From: Flavobacteriales bacterium
GTDB lineage: Bacteria; Bacteroidota; Bacteroidia; NS11-12g; UBA9320
Length of the DNA stretch: 64,000 bases
Assembly (NCBI GenBank): GCA_020635395.1
Contig: JACJZV010000001.1
Span: 62,001 to 126,000 of the forward strand
Reading direction: 5' to 3'
This document shows, one piece after another, positions 44,998-53,582 of this stretch. How positions within the stretch are numbered: position 1 is the first letter of the stretch; every line of letters begins with the position of its first letter. Position numbers and translations under genes: made by a program. The notes under the pieces are model-generated. The model did not search any database. It worked only from the letters and a program-made list of their open reading frames with translations, and was not told the origin of the DNA.

Positions 44998-45654
44998 TTA
45001 TTTGCCAAGTGTGGCTTTAAAAAAGCTTATAAACTCTTTGCCAGCCTCATAATGTTGCATAATAAAGGGCAACAAATCGGGCTTGGTCGGAATTTGTTGG
45101 TCGTGATACTCTGCCATGTAGTAAAATTGTTTGTTATACACCCATTCATTATCTCCAAATTCTTTCAGCTCTTTTGGTAAAATCTTATTTTTCTCGCCTT
45201 TGATGGAGGTGTAAAATTTAATAAAATCGGGGTTTTGAAGCATTTTGTCCCACGTTTTTGGATTGTTGGCAATGGCCATTCTTATTTGCTCCAACTGGTT
45301 TTTTTCGGGCATATACATACCGCCACCAATCCATTGCTCTTCGGCACTTAGGTGCAAATACATACCAGGTATGGTCATATCCTTCCGTCCGCCATCGCTT
45401 ATAACAGCTCCAACGTGCAGTTTATAGGGCGATTTATCTTTGCTAAATCGGATGTCTTTATTTATTCTAAATGTGGCATCTTTTACCAAAAGCTTCGAAC
45501 CCGTTGCTTCTATCAAATCGGCCACCAATTGCTCAAAAGGCTTTTTTACTTCTTTATCGTAAATTTTTTTATTGTCTAAAAACCACTCTCGGTTGTTGTT
45601 GGCAGCCAGTCCTTTAAAGAAATCAACAAATGCTTTATTGAAATACATATCCAA
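44998..45654 (-). CDS. DUF2461 family protein
   Basis: 218 residues, the family's usual length, with the openings FNKAFVDFFKGLAANNNREWFLDNKKIYD and FRINKDIRFSKDKSPYK. Function not known. The start could also be the Met two residues later. It lies tail to tail with the NlpC-like gene, three bases apart. Confidence 0.88.
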   Translation of the reverse strand: MDMYFNKAFVDFFKGLAANNNREWFLDNKKIYDKEVKKPFEQLVADLIEATGSKLLVKDATFRINKDIRFSKDKSPYKLHVGAVISDGGRKDMTIPGMYLHLSAEEQWIGGGMYMPEKNQLEQIRMAIANNPKTWDKMLQNPDFIKFYTSIKGEKNKILPKELKEFGDNEWVYNKQFYYMAEYHDQQIPTKPDLLPFIMQHYEAGKEFISFFKATLGK

Positions 45655-45674
45655 AATAATTTTTGGCTAAAATA

Positions 45675-45708
45675 ACAAAGCCGATGCATCTTTTTACATC
45701 GGCTTTGT
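45675..45708 (-). terminator. Intrinsic terminator of the SRPBCC/GyrI gene
   Basis: ACAAAGCCGATG (45675-45686) pairs perfectly with CATCGGCTTTGT (45697-45708) around a 10-base loop. On the minus strand it lies 23 bases after the stop codon at 45731 and is followed by TATTTT. Confidence 0.75.
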
Positions 45709-45730
45709 CAAGAATATTTTTAATGAGAAG

Positions 45731-46774
45731 TTATTCTCCGGCATTTGTGGCTTCCGTATCTTTCATTTTGATGGGGTAAAGTATGCGAGTAAGCCATTTA
45801 GATTGATCAGGCTCGGTTGATGGGTCGGTAACATATTCTTCCAACACAGAGCCTGCATTTTCCATGTTTTTAGAAGTGATAAACTCATTAATTGCTTGAT
45901 GAGCAGCCATCATGTTGTCGTAGTTTCCATAATAATTAAGCACGGCATATTGGCCTTCCGGCATTTTATACACCTCAAATCCGGAGGGGGCTTTGTCACC
46001 TTTTAGAGGTATTGCTGCGGTCATATCGGTCATTTTGGTGGTTTCATTCCAAACAAAATACATTCCGCAAGGTACACCAACCATGTTGTCTTTGCCAACT
46101 GCGGCAAACAAAACGGGCATGGTTCTTCCAAGATAGGCCATAACACTATCTTGTGAAATAGTTACTTTTTTACCGGCATAGTTCATGGCCGATCTATTTT
46201 CCAATTTTATTTCAAATTGTGGAGTTGCCGGAGCTTCTTTGGCTTGTTTTTCGCTCAACTCTTTAAGATTGACTAAACCTTCTGTATATTTTGATTTCAT
46301 CATTTTTTCTGCTCCAAAAATGGCAGCCATCAGGTTTTTTCCGAAAGCATAGTTTTGATGATAGGTGTGGGTGACATTTACCTTTCCGTCTTGTTCTGAT
46401 AAGCTTATAGAAACGTCTCCTTTGCCAAAACCGTGTGAAACGGTGGATGTAACCAAGTGGTTTTGATTATCAATTTTTGTAACGGTTTGGGTGCCTTTAC
46501 CAACTTTGGGGATTTCGCTACTCCAACTCATCCAAGAACCCACTTTCCCTTCATTTTCGCTAAAATCAACTTTCATATTCTCATCTTCTACCCACCATGG
46601 CGACCATTTGTCGGCCTTTTTTAAGTCATAAACGTTCTCCCACACCAAATCCATTGGTGCGTCAATGGTTTCTTTAACTTCAATGTTCATTTCTTTAGGC
46701 AAAATAAGCGAGGCTATTAAACCTAAACCAATGATGACGAGAAGTAAAATACCGAGTACTTTTAATACTTTCAT
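45731..46774 (-). CDS. SRPBCC-fold protein fused to GyrI-like small-molecule-binding domain
   Basis: 347 residues from ATG 46774, chosen because it begins with a clean membrane helix (MKVLKVLGILLLVIIG) and the upstream extension is unlike the family. Residues 30-180 are an SRPBCC (START-like) domain (VKETIDAPMDLVWENVYDLKKADKWSPWW). Residues 195-345 look like the GyrI/AraC effector-binding fold (YAGKKVTI..., GFEVYKMPEGQYAVLNYYG). Such fusions probably sense or bind hydrophobic ligands at the membrane. No DNA-binding domain is present. Confidence 0.75.
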   Translation of the reverse strand: MKVLKVLGILLLVIIGLGLIASLILPKEMNIEVKETIDAPMDLVWENVYDLKKADKWSPWWVEDENMKVDFSENEGKVGSWMSWSSEIPKVGKGTQTVTKIDNQNHLVTSTVSHGFGKGDVSISLSEQDGKVNVTHTYHQNYAFGKNLMAAIFGAEKMMKSKYTEGLVNLKELSEKQAKEAPATPQFEIKLENRSAMNYAGKKVTISQDSVMAYLGRTMPVLFAAVGKDNMVGVPCGMYFVWNETTKMTDMTAAIPLKGDKAPSGFEVYKMPEGQYAVLNYYGNYDNMMAAHQAINEFITSKNMENAGSVLEEYVTDPSTEPDQSKWLTRILYPIKMKDTEATNAGE

Positions 46775-46937
46775 ATTCTGAGTTTTAACAATTAGGCCAC
46801 AAAATTTAGAAATTTCAACCACATTGTCGAAGATTTTTTACAAATCAATATCATTTGTGTGTTTTAAAATTAGGTATATCATCAATAAAAAAATCAAATA
46901 GTTATATTTGTAATAACCTCAATGTTACCCCAATAGA

Positions 46938-49220
46938 ATGAAAAAGCTCTTAGGATGGATAGTATTGCTGCTAGCCAGCAACAATTTGTGGGCTCAATAC
47001 CCACGCACTTTTGCCAATACAAACTATGGAGGAATGCAAAGCATTTCCTTTAATCCGGCCAATATTGCCGATAGCCGATATCGATTTGTAGCCAACCCAT
47101 TGTCCTTTTATTTGGATGTGAACAACAATTTTGTGAACGTAAGAACGCCCTATAGTCAATGGGCTGCACTGTTCAACAACTTACCTGATTATTATTTGGA
47201 TGAAAATGGTTTGCCGATTTATGAAAGAGCCTATACCGAACAACGGCTAAATGGACACCGAAAGCAGGCTTATGCTACTTCGGAAGTGATGGGGCCATCT
47301 TTTATGTTGGGATTTAAAGACAAAAGCGGTATTGGTTTTTCTACCAAAACCAGATTGTTTGTGAGCATGAATAATCTAAATGAAGACCTTTTAAAGATTT
47401 TTTTAGAAGATTCTGACACTACTTACAGCGGCTATACGGCCAACGCACATCAACTAAAATATAAAAACAAGCACAATGTTCAGGACCATTTCGGAATGGG
47501 GGCGTTGGCATATCAGGAGTTTGCAGTTTCTTACGGCAAAATTTTTTACGAAAAAGAAGAACATTTTATTAAAGCCGGAGCCAGTCTTAAATACAACATT
47601 GGCTTGGGGGCAGCATACCTTTCGGCAAGCAATTTGAGCTATGAGTTGATTAATGTGGACAGCCTCAGGTTTGATGCGGCAGACATGACGGCAGCATATA
47701 CCTCCGATAGGTATTTTACCGACCAAGACAGAAGATTGTATCATTACCTTGGCAAAGAGAAACTTGGCAAGGGCATGGGCATTGATATTGGTTTTGTTTA
47801 CGAATACCGACCCGGATACAAAGACTTTAAATACCGAATGGATAGAAAAAACTTTGAGGATAGAACAACCAACAAATACAAATTTAAAATTGGGGGATCT
47901 ATCAATGATTTTGGCAGAATAAAATTTAACAATAGCCCATATACACAGCAACTCAGCATTTCAACCGACACCCTATACACTTGGGATAATTTTGAGAGTG
48001 TAAAAAAATTTAATGGCACTCAAGATATAGATTCATTTGCAGGAGAGCTTTTTAGAACCACCCAAATAGACAGCTCATTCAAGGCCAATTTGCCAACCAG
48101 CCTAAACCTAAGTTTAGATTATTTGATAAAACCAAACTGGTATGCCTCGGCATCTTATGTGCAAAGCCTAAGAGGAAATAGGGTAAGGGGCGTTCGCAAA
48201 CAAAATGTTTTTTCTACTGGAATACGTTATGAAACGCGGCGGTTTGAAGCCGCCGCCAACGTTGTGGTTGGGCATTTTTACAACCCTGTTTTGGTGGGGG
48301 CTCATGTGCGAGTTGGCCCATTTTATGTGGGAAGCGACAATTTGGGTGGAATTTTTTCGCCCACCACCACCAATGGCTTTAATATTTATACCGGATTTCA
48401 ACTGGCCATTTTGCAAAACAAACCACCCGATACCGATGGTGACGGTGTAAGCGATGACGAAGACCAATGCCCTGATGAATTTGGCAGCGATAAAGCAAAG
48501 GGTTGTCCGGATGAAGATGGAGACCGAGTGCCGGATGATGAAGACAATTGTCCGTTTACACCAGGAACGAAAAAAACGCATGGCTGCCCCGACCCTGATG
48601 AGGACGGTTTGGTAGGTGCCGACGACCATTGCCCCGATGTTTTTGGCGAAAAAGAAACCCACGGCTGCCCCGATACAGACGGTGATGGAGTGGGAGATGA
48701 TGTGGATGCCTGTTTGACCGTAGCAGGCCCGGTTGAATATCATGGTTGCCCAGAACCGCCGGAAGAAAAGGAGATAGAAAAGCCTATTGAAAAGGTTGAA
48801 CCAAAAGAAACACCCGAAATTCAAGAAAAACCCAAACCCACTATAGACCCACCCAAAGTGGAAGTTCCAAAATCAGAAACACCAAAAGTGGAAACACCAA
48901 AGGTGGAGAAACCAGCACCCACCGAAAATATTACTGTACATGAGGTGGTTGATTTGATGAATTTTGAGGAGTATGACTATTACCTCATTTTGGGTGCCTA
49001 CAAAAACAAAGATTTGGCAGACAATTTAGTAAAAAAGTTAAATAAAGAAGTTGGTGTGCTTACCTACATATATTATGATGAGCAGAACGGAATGAATTAT
49101 GTAACTTTTGGCCGAGCCACCGATAAAACATCAGCACAAAATCAACTTAAAATTTTAGACAGACCTGATGTGAATAGTCGGATAAATGGCCATGTTTGGT
49201 GGAAAAAAGTGCCAAAATAA
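46938..49220 (+). CDS. DUF5723 outer-membrane protein with thrombospondin type-3 repeats and SPOR domain
   Basis: 760 residues. A signal peptide ends NLWAQ. A DUF5723 beta-barrel-like region spans about 20-480 (starting YGGMQSISFNPANIADSRY). About four calcium-binding type-3 repeats follow (DTDGDGVSDDEDQCPDEFG and variants, 490-600), then a Pro/Glu/Lys-rich linker (600-665) with repeats of PKVETPKVE type. The C-terminal SPOR domain (YDYYLILGAYKNKDLADNLVKKL, near 680) binds denuded peptidoglycan. Related proteins usually end in an OmpA domain; here SPOR replaces it. Probably bridges the outer membrane and the wall. Confidence 0.82.
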   Translation: MKKLLGWIVLLLASNNLWAQYPRTFANTNYGGMQSISFNPANIADSRYRFVANPLSFYLDVNNNFVNVRTPYSQWAALFNNLPDYYLDENGLPIYERAYTEQRLNGHRKQAYATSEVMGPSFMLGFKDKSGIGFSTKTRLFVSMNNLNEDLLKIFLEDSDTTYSGYTANAHQLKYKNKHNVQDHFGMGALAYQEFAVSYGKIFYEKEEHFIKAGASLKYNIGLGAAYLSASNLSYELINVDSLRFDAADMTAAYTSDRYFTDQDRRLYHYLGKEKLGKGMGIDIGFVYEYRPGYKDFKYRMDRKNFEDRTTNKYKFKIGGSINDFGRIKFNNSPYTQQLSISTDTLYTWDNFESVKKFNGTQDIDSFAGELFRTTQIDSSFKANLPTSLNLSLDYLIKPNWYASASYVQSLRGNRVRGVRKQNVFSTGIRYETRRFEAAANVVVGHFYNPVLVGAHVRVGPFYVGSDNLGGIFSPTTTNGFNIYTGFQLAILQNKPPDTDGDGVSDDEDQCPDEFGSDKAKGCPDEDGDRVPDDEDNCPFTPGTKKTHGCPDPDEDGLVGADDHCPDVFGEKETHGCPDTDGDGVGDDVDACLTVAGPVEYHGCPEPPEEKEIEKPIEKVEPKETPEIQEKPKPTIDPPKVEVPKSETPKVETPKVEKPAPTENITVHEVVDLMNFEEYDYYLILGAYKNKDLADNLVKKLNKEVGVLTYIYYDEQNGMNYVTFGRATDKTSAQNQLKILDRPDVNSRINGHVWWKKVPK

Positions 49221-49282
49221 AAAGTCTTTCAAACATCTGGATAAAATAGTTTGTTGGTTAAGTAGGGCTAAAAAAGATTCTT

Positions 49283-49918
49283 GTGAGCAAGCACATTTAT
49301 AAACTGTTAAATCAAGGGGAAGACGAAACCCTCGACTACAAACAGGCTATAACCAGTGCATCAAAAATTGCCAAAACCATGTCGGCATTTGCCAATCATA
49401 AAGGTGGAACCTTGTTGGTGGGGGTAAAGGACAATCGAAAAGTGTGCGGCATACAAAGCGAAGATGAAATCTATATGCTCGACATGGCAGCCCGATTTTA
49501 TTGTAAACCGGAAATAGATTTGGAGATAATAAGGCATCAACTTGGAGATAAAGAAGTGCTGGAATGCCGAATTAAGGAGGGAACCGATAAACCCTATTAT
49601 GCCAAAGATGATGAAGGCAAGTGGTGGGCATACATTCGAGTAAAGGATAATTCGTTATTGGCAAGTAAAATCGTGCTTGATGTTTTAAAACGTGGCAATT
49701 CTGAAAAAGGGGCTTTTATTGAATTTGGCCACAACGAAAAGGCAATTTTGGAATATTTAGAAACCAATCATAAAGTTACCCTCGAACAGTTCAGAAAGTT
49801 GGTAAACATTTCAAAAAGGAGGGCATCAAAAATATTGGTAAATCTAATAAGTGCCGGTGTGGTGCGGTCGCACACCACCGAAAAAACGGAATTCTACACC
49901 CGATCTAATCAGTTTTAG
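49283..49918 (+). CDS. AlbA_2 (Schlafen-type) domain protein with winged-helix tail
   Basis: 211 residues with a GTG start; there is no nearby ATG and the family starts here. The N-terminus (10-130) holds the AlbA_2 pattern: DYKQAITSASKIAKTMSAFANHKGGTLLVGVKDN and ADCRI-like strands, a fold used by Schlafen-like nucleases and some regulators. A C-terminal winged helix (about 150-205, LEQFRKLVNISKRRASKIL) suggests DNA binding. It lies 62 bases after the DUF5723 gene and ends 14 bases inside the convergent aroE. Confidence 0.75.
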   Translation: MSKHIYKLLNQGEDETLDYKQAITSASKIAKTMSAFANHKGGTLLVGVKDNRKVCGIQSEDEIYMLDMAARFYCKPEIDLEIIRHQLGDKEVLECRIKEGTDKPYYAKDDEGKWWAYIRVKDNSLLASKIVLDVLKRGNSEKGAFIEFGHNEKAILEYLETNHKVTLEQFRKLVNISKRRASKILVNLISAGVVRSHTTEKTEFYTRSNQF

Positions 49919-50648
49919 CAATAGCTTGTTGCCATATTTTCCAAGCGGCTTCGGCTTGGTTAACCAACATTTCATAGCCGTTTTTTATTCGGCAACCTCG
50001 GTTTAAACCTTCAGACAAAAAGGCAGTTGTTCGGGGTTTGTATATCAAATCAATCAGAATGTTTTTTGGGTTTAAAAATTGATATGGAATATCTGGTTTT
50101 TCTTCCACATTGGGCCACATGCCTAACGGAGTAGTATTAATAATGGTGGTATATTCTTGAATTATTTTTTTGTTCAACTTACCATACGAAAAACCAAAAG
50201 TTGGTTTACGGGAAACCAACAAATATTCCATTTGGTTCTTTTCCAAAACATATTTCACGGCCTTCGAAGCACCACCACTGCCCAATATCAAACATTTAGA
50301 AATGGATTTTAGGCCAATGGTTTCGAGCATTTTTTCAAAACCAATTACGTCGGTGTTGTATCCTATGGTTTTATTTTCGGCAAAAAGAATGGTGTTTACC
50401 GAACCTACGTTTTGTGCTTCGGGGCTTATTTCGTTGAGAAAGGGGATGATTTTTTCTTTAAACGGAATCGTTACATTCAGTCCAATTAAGTTTTGATTTT
50501 GTGCAAGCTCAGAAAAATCTTCAATGTGTTGTAGTTCAAATTTTTTATATTCAAACGGGAGGTTTAAGCATTTAAATTTTGCATTAAAATAATCGGGCGA
50601 AAAGCTGTGACCCAAAGGGTTTCCGATAATGCCAAACAGGTTAGGCAT
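49905..50648 (-). CDS. aroE: Shikimate dehydrogenase
   Basis: NADPH-dependent reduction of 3-dehydroshikimate in aromatic amino-acid synthesis. 247 residues, with GNPLGHSFSPDYFN (substrate loop), NVTIPFKEKI with catalytic Lys near residue 68, LGSGGASKAV (NADPH loop) near 125, and NTTPLGMWP near 185. Overlaps the stop codon of the DUF368 gene upstream by 8 bases, so co-translated. Confidence 0.95.
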   Translation of the reverse strand: MPNLFGIIGNPLGHSFSPDYFNAKFKCLNLPFEYKKFELQHIEDFSELAQNQNLIGLNVTIPFKEKIIPFLNEISPEAQNVGSVNTILFAENKTIGYNTDVIGFEKMLETIGLKSISKCLILGSGGASKAVKYVLEKNQMEYLLVSRKPTFGFSYGKLNKKIIQEYTTIINTTPLGMWPNVEEKPDIPYQFLNPKNILIDLIYKPRTTAFLSEGLNRGCRIKNGYEMLVNQAEAAWKIWQQAIAKTD

Positions 50649-51552
50649 TATCTTTTTCTGGCGAAAATTTGCTCAACAAAACAATTAAGCCAACTCCAAA
50701 TAGCACAAGCAAAACAACAAACAACGTTTGCGGATTATCGTAAGCCGATGGCAAAATGTTCTCTTCTATCAAGGGTTTTGCCACACCATGTCTATCAATA
50801 AAGGTTTCGATTGTGTTTTTCCATGGCCAAATTTTATTAAGCGAGCCAATAAGAAAGCCCAGCAGCACAGCAATGGTAACCTCATAATGTGTGTCGAGCA
50901 GCCATTTTAAAAAGCGACTAAAGCTGAGCAAACCCACTATAGCCCCCAAACCCAATGTGGCAATAAAAGTCAAATCCATTTCTGAAACAGCGGTAATCAT
51001 GGCGTTGTACACACCCAAAAGCAATAGGATAAACGAACCTGAAATGCCAGGCAAAATCATGGCACAAATGGCAATAGCCCCGCAAATAAAGATGTACCAA
51101 GTTTGATTATTGCTGCTTTGTGGGTGCAAAATAGTTAGCCAAAAGCAAAAGGCTGTACCCAATATAACGGCCACAATTTGTTGCCATTGCCAGTGTTTTA
51201 CCATTTTGCTAACCAAATAGATACTGCCCAAAACCAAGCCAAAGAAAAACCCCCATACAAGGTGCGGGTGATGCTCTAACAAGTATTTGAAAATTTTTGA
51301 AAAGGTGACAAAACTAACCGCAATTCCGGCAAACAAGGCCACCAAAAAAGTTCCGTTAATTTTATTCCAAACAAAGGCCAACCCCTCTGTTTTCAATTCC
51401 TTTAAAGTCTTGAAATTTATGGCATTAATAGAGGATAGCAGCCTGTCATAAATGCCTGTTATGAAAGCAATTGTTCCACCCGAAACTCCCGGAATGACAT
51501 CGGCAATGCCCATAGCCATACCTTTTAAAAAAATCAACAGATGTTTTATCAT
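50641..51552 (-). CDS. DUF368 family polyprenyl-phosphate translocase (PopT-like)
   Basis: 303 residues with about nine membrane helices. It begins KGMAMGIADVIPGVSGGTIAFITGIYDRLL, the DUF368 signature; a second PGISGS block lies near residue 165. Members (PopT) return undecaprenyl phosphate across the inner membrane for reuse in wall and glycan synthesis; known for the family, inferred here. Operon with aroE. Confidence 0.88.
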   Translation of the reverse strand: MIKHLLIFLKGMAMGIADVIPGVSGGTIAFITGIYDRLLSSINAINFKTLKELKTEGLAFVWNKINGTFLVALFAGIAVSFVTFSKIFKYLLEHHPHLVWGFFFGLVLGSIYLVSKMVKHWQWQQIVAVILGTAFCFWLTILHPQSSNNQTWYIFICGAIAICAMILPGISGSFILLLLGVYNAMITAVSEMDLTFIATLGLGAIVGLLSFSRFLKWLLDTHYEVTIAVLLGFLIGSLNKIWPWKNTIETFIDRHGVAKPLIEENILPSAYDNPQTLFVVLLVLFGVGLIVLLSKFSPEKDNA

Positions 51553-51612
51553 ATTTCCGTTGTGCTGTCGTTTATTCTAAATATAAAACCGGACAAAACT
51601 AATTGTAAATAC

Positions 51613-51620
51613 TACATTTG
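51613..51620 (+). promoter_or_regulatory. -7 box of the small lipoprotein gene
   Basis: TACATTTG matches TAnnTTTG and ends 5 bases before ATG 51626. No TTTG is seen 19 bases upstream. Confidence 0.4.
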
Positions 51621-51625
51621 AGGCA

Positions 51626-51745
51626 ATGTTTGCAAAACGAAAATATCTTTTTTTAATTTTGGCCTTACTGGCCGTTGTATCATTGAGTTCGTGCGGTTCG
51701 CACAGGCAAGGCAAAAAGGGCTGTGGCTGCCCAACAGGTTTTTAA
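51626..51745 (+). CDS. Small 39-residue lipoprotein
   Basis: Short gene: MFAKRKYLFLILALLAV then SLSSC as lipobox (Cys23) and a tiny tail of basic residues and CGCPTGF. Signal peptide and lipobox are clear; mature part about 17 residues with Cys-Gly-Cys. Similar small lipoproteins recur in Bacteroidota. Divergent from the DUF368 gene, with a -7 box just upstream and a terminator downstream. Confidence 0.72.
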   Translation: MFAKRKYLFLILALLAVVSLSSCGSHRQGKKGCGCPTGF

Positions 51746-51765
51746 TTTTCTCCATTAAATCACAT

Positions 51766-51800
51766 AAAAAAAAGGCTCGCCATTTTGTGACGAGCTTTTT
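51766..51800 (+). terminator. Intrinsic terminator after the small lipoprotein
   Basis: GCTCG (51775-51779) pairs with CGAGC (51791-51795), preceded by an A run and followed by TTTTT (51796-51800). Confidence 0.72.
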
Positions 51801-52034
51801 CTTGATAACATGCGATTTGACCTAAGCCAAATAAAATTGAAAACTTTACCGAAATCTCTCGGTTCGTGACTTCTGTTTCTTGACAAACTATATACCAATA
51901 TCTAATAAAATGTAACTGGTTGATATATATTAGATTATCACGGAAGCCATTTCAAAATTGGTTTCTTTTTGAATCAAGTTTTCTTATTTATAGACGGTTA
52001 TTGGTCTATTTTTGTAAAATGGTTAAACGGTAAA

Positions 52035-52985
52035 ATGATTCAAGCCCTCGTTATATTTTCAGTCAGTTTGCTGGCACTCATTTTAGCTTCTAAATATTTT
52101 ACAGAAGCCGCCGAACGTATCGGCTTGTCGCTCAATATGTCGCCTTTTATGGTAGGTGTTATCATTGTGGCCGTGGGTACATCACTACCCGAACTAATAT
52201 CGGCCATCATAGCCTCCTTCAATAATCAATCAGAAATAGTAGTCGGAAATGTTTTGGGAGCCAATATTTCCAACATTTTTTTAATAACAGGCATTACCAC
52301 GATTGTGGCAAAAAAGGGGATAAAGTTAGGCAAAGAATACATTTTCATTGATTTGCATTTTATGCTGGGTTCGGCCACTTTGCTCATTTTATTTTTGCTT
52401 GATGGAACACTTTCAAGGTTAGAAGGAATACTGCTTTTGGTTGGATTTTGCATTTATCAGGTATATCTAATGCGGTCGGAAAAACCTGATGAAATGCCCA
52501 CATTGAATGACGAAGCTATCGTAAAAAATTTGGATAAGCTGAGATTAAAAGATATAGTGATAGTGGTGCTAAGCGCGGTGGCAATATTTGTTAGTGCAAG
52601 TTATACAGTTGGCAGCATCGAAAAAATAGCCATGCACCTTGGCGTTTCTCAAACAATAATTGGACTTACCATTATGTCCATGGGAACCACTTTGCCCGAA
52701 TTGGCAGTGAGTATTTCGGCAGCACGCAGTGGTCATCCCGAAATAGCTGTTGGCAATATTCTTGGTTCTTGCATTTTCAATTCATTTACCGTTGCGGGCG
52801 TGGCAGCCATTGTAAGACCCATTCAATCGCAAGAAGCAGATACGAACACATCCATTATTTTCTTAATAGTGGCATCGGTGTTTTTTTATTTGATAAGTCA
52901 AGATAAAAAAGTGAGCAGATGGGAAGGTATGCTCTTCTTGTTGTTTTACGTTGTTTTTATCTTAAAAGTAAGTGGTTTGCTTTAG
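52035..52985 (+). CDS. Calcium/cation:sodium antiporter (CaCA, YrbG-like)
   Basis: 316 residues from ATG 52035; a longer TTG-initiated frame adds a non-family tail. About ten membrane helices in two inverted halves, each with an alpha-repeat: GTSLPELISAIIASF near residue 48 and MGTTLPELAVSISAA near 220. The GT(S/T)LPE motifs form the ion site. The ions moved in this cell are not known. Confidence 0.88.
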   Translation: MIQALVIFSVSLLALILASKYFTEAAERIGLSLNMSPFMVGVIIVAVGTSLPELISAIIASFNNQSEIVVGNVLGANISNIFLITGITTIVAKKGIKLGKEYIFIDLHFMLGSATLLILFLLDGTLSRLEGILLLVGFCIYQVYLMRSEKPDEMPTLNDEAIVKNLDKLRLKDIVIVVLSAVAIFVSASYTVGSIEKIAMHLGVSQTIIGLTIMSMGTTLPELAVSISAARSGHPEIAVGNILGSCIFNSFTVAGVAAIVRPIQSQEADTNTSIIFLIVASVFFYLISQDKKVSRWEGMLFLLFYVVFILKVSGLL

Positions 52986-52994
52986 ACCTTCGTT

Positions 52995-53570
52995 ATGCTA
53001 ATGTCTCCAAAACTGTCTCCGGTAGAGTTAATATATGCCTATTCTAATGGCTATTTTCCGATGGCACACGAGGATGATAACAACGAAATTTATTGGCATC
53101 GACCGGAGGGTCGTGGAATCATTCCGTTAGATGGTTTTTATGTAAACAAAAACCTAAAACGGTTATGGAAAAAAACACATTATCAGTTCAGCATTAATCA
53201 GCGGTTTGAGGAGGTTATAAAAGGATGCTCAAACCGAGCATCGACATGGATTAGCGAAGAAATTATTGAGGCTTATATTGAACTGCACAAAATGGGTTTT
53301 GCCATGAGTTTTGAAGTGTGGGATGATGAAAAATTGGTGGGAGGGCTGTATGGTGTATCAATAAAAAAGGCATTTTTTGGCGAAAGCATGTTTAGCATTG
53401 TGCCAAACAGCAGCAAACTTGCTCTTATTTTTTTGGTGGAGTATTTGAAAGAAAACGAATATCTACTGTTGGATATTCAATATCTAAACGACCACACAAA
53501 GCAGTTTGGCGGAATTGAAATATCCGACGAAAAATATTTAAAAATGCTAAGTAAAGCAATCGCAGATTAG
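52995..53570 (+). CDS. aat: Leucyl/phenylalanyl-tRNA-protein transferase
   Basis: Adds Leu or Phe from tRNA to proteins with N-terminal Arg or Lys, marking them for ClpAP. 191 residues, a little short but complete: LIYAYSNGYFPMA at the start, the core WHRPEGRGIIPLDGF, and FFGESMFS near residue 130. It starts 9 bases after the antiporter stop, so co-transcribed. Confidence 0.93.
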   Translation: MLMSPKLSPVELIYAYSNGYFPMAHEDDNNEIYWHRPEGRGIIPLDGFYVNKNLKRLWKKTHYQFSINQRFEEVIKGCSNRASTWISEEIIEAYIELHKMGFAMSFEVWDDEKLVGGLYGVSIKKAFFGESMFSIVPNSSKLALIFLVEYLKENEYLLLDIQYLNDHTKQFGGIEISDEKYLKMLSKAIAD

Positions 53571-53582
53571 TTATTATTGCCT

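Noticed and set aside
48168..48824. 218-residue minus-strand frame in the DUF5723 gene
   Set aside because: Antisense shadow caused by the repetitive acidic calcium-repeat codons.
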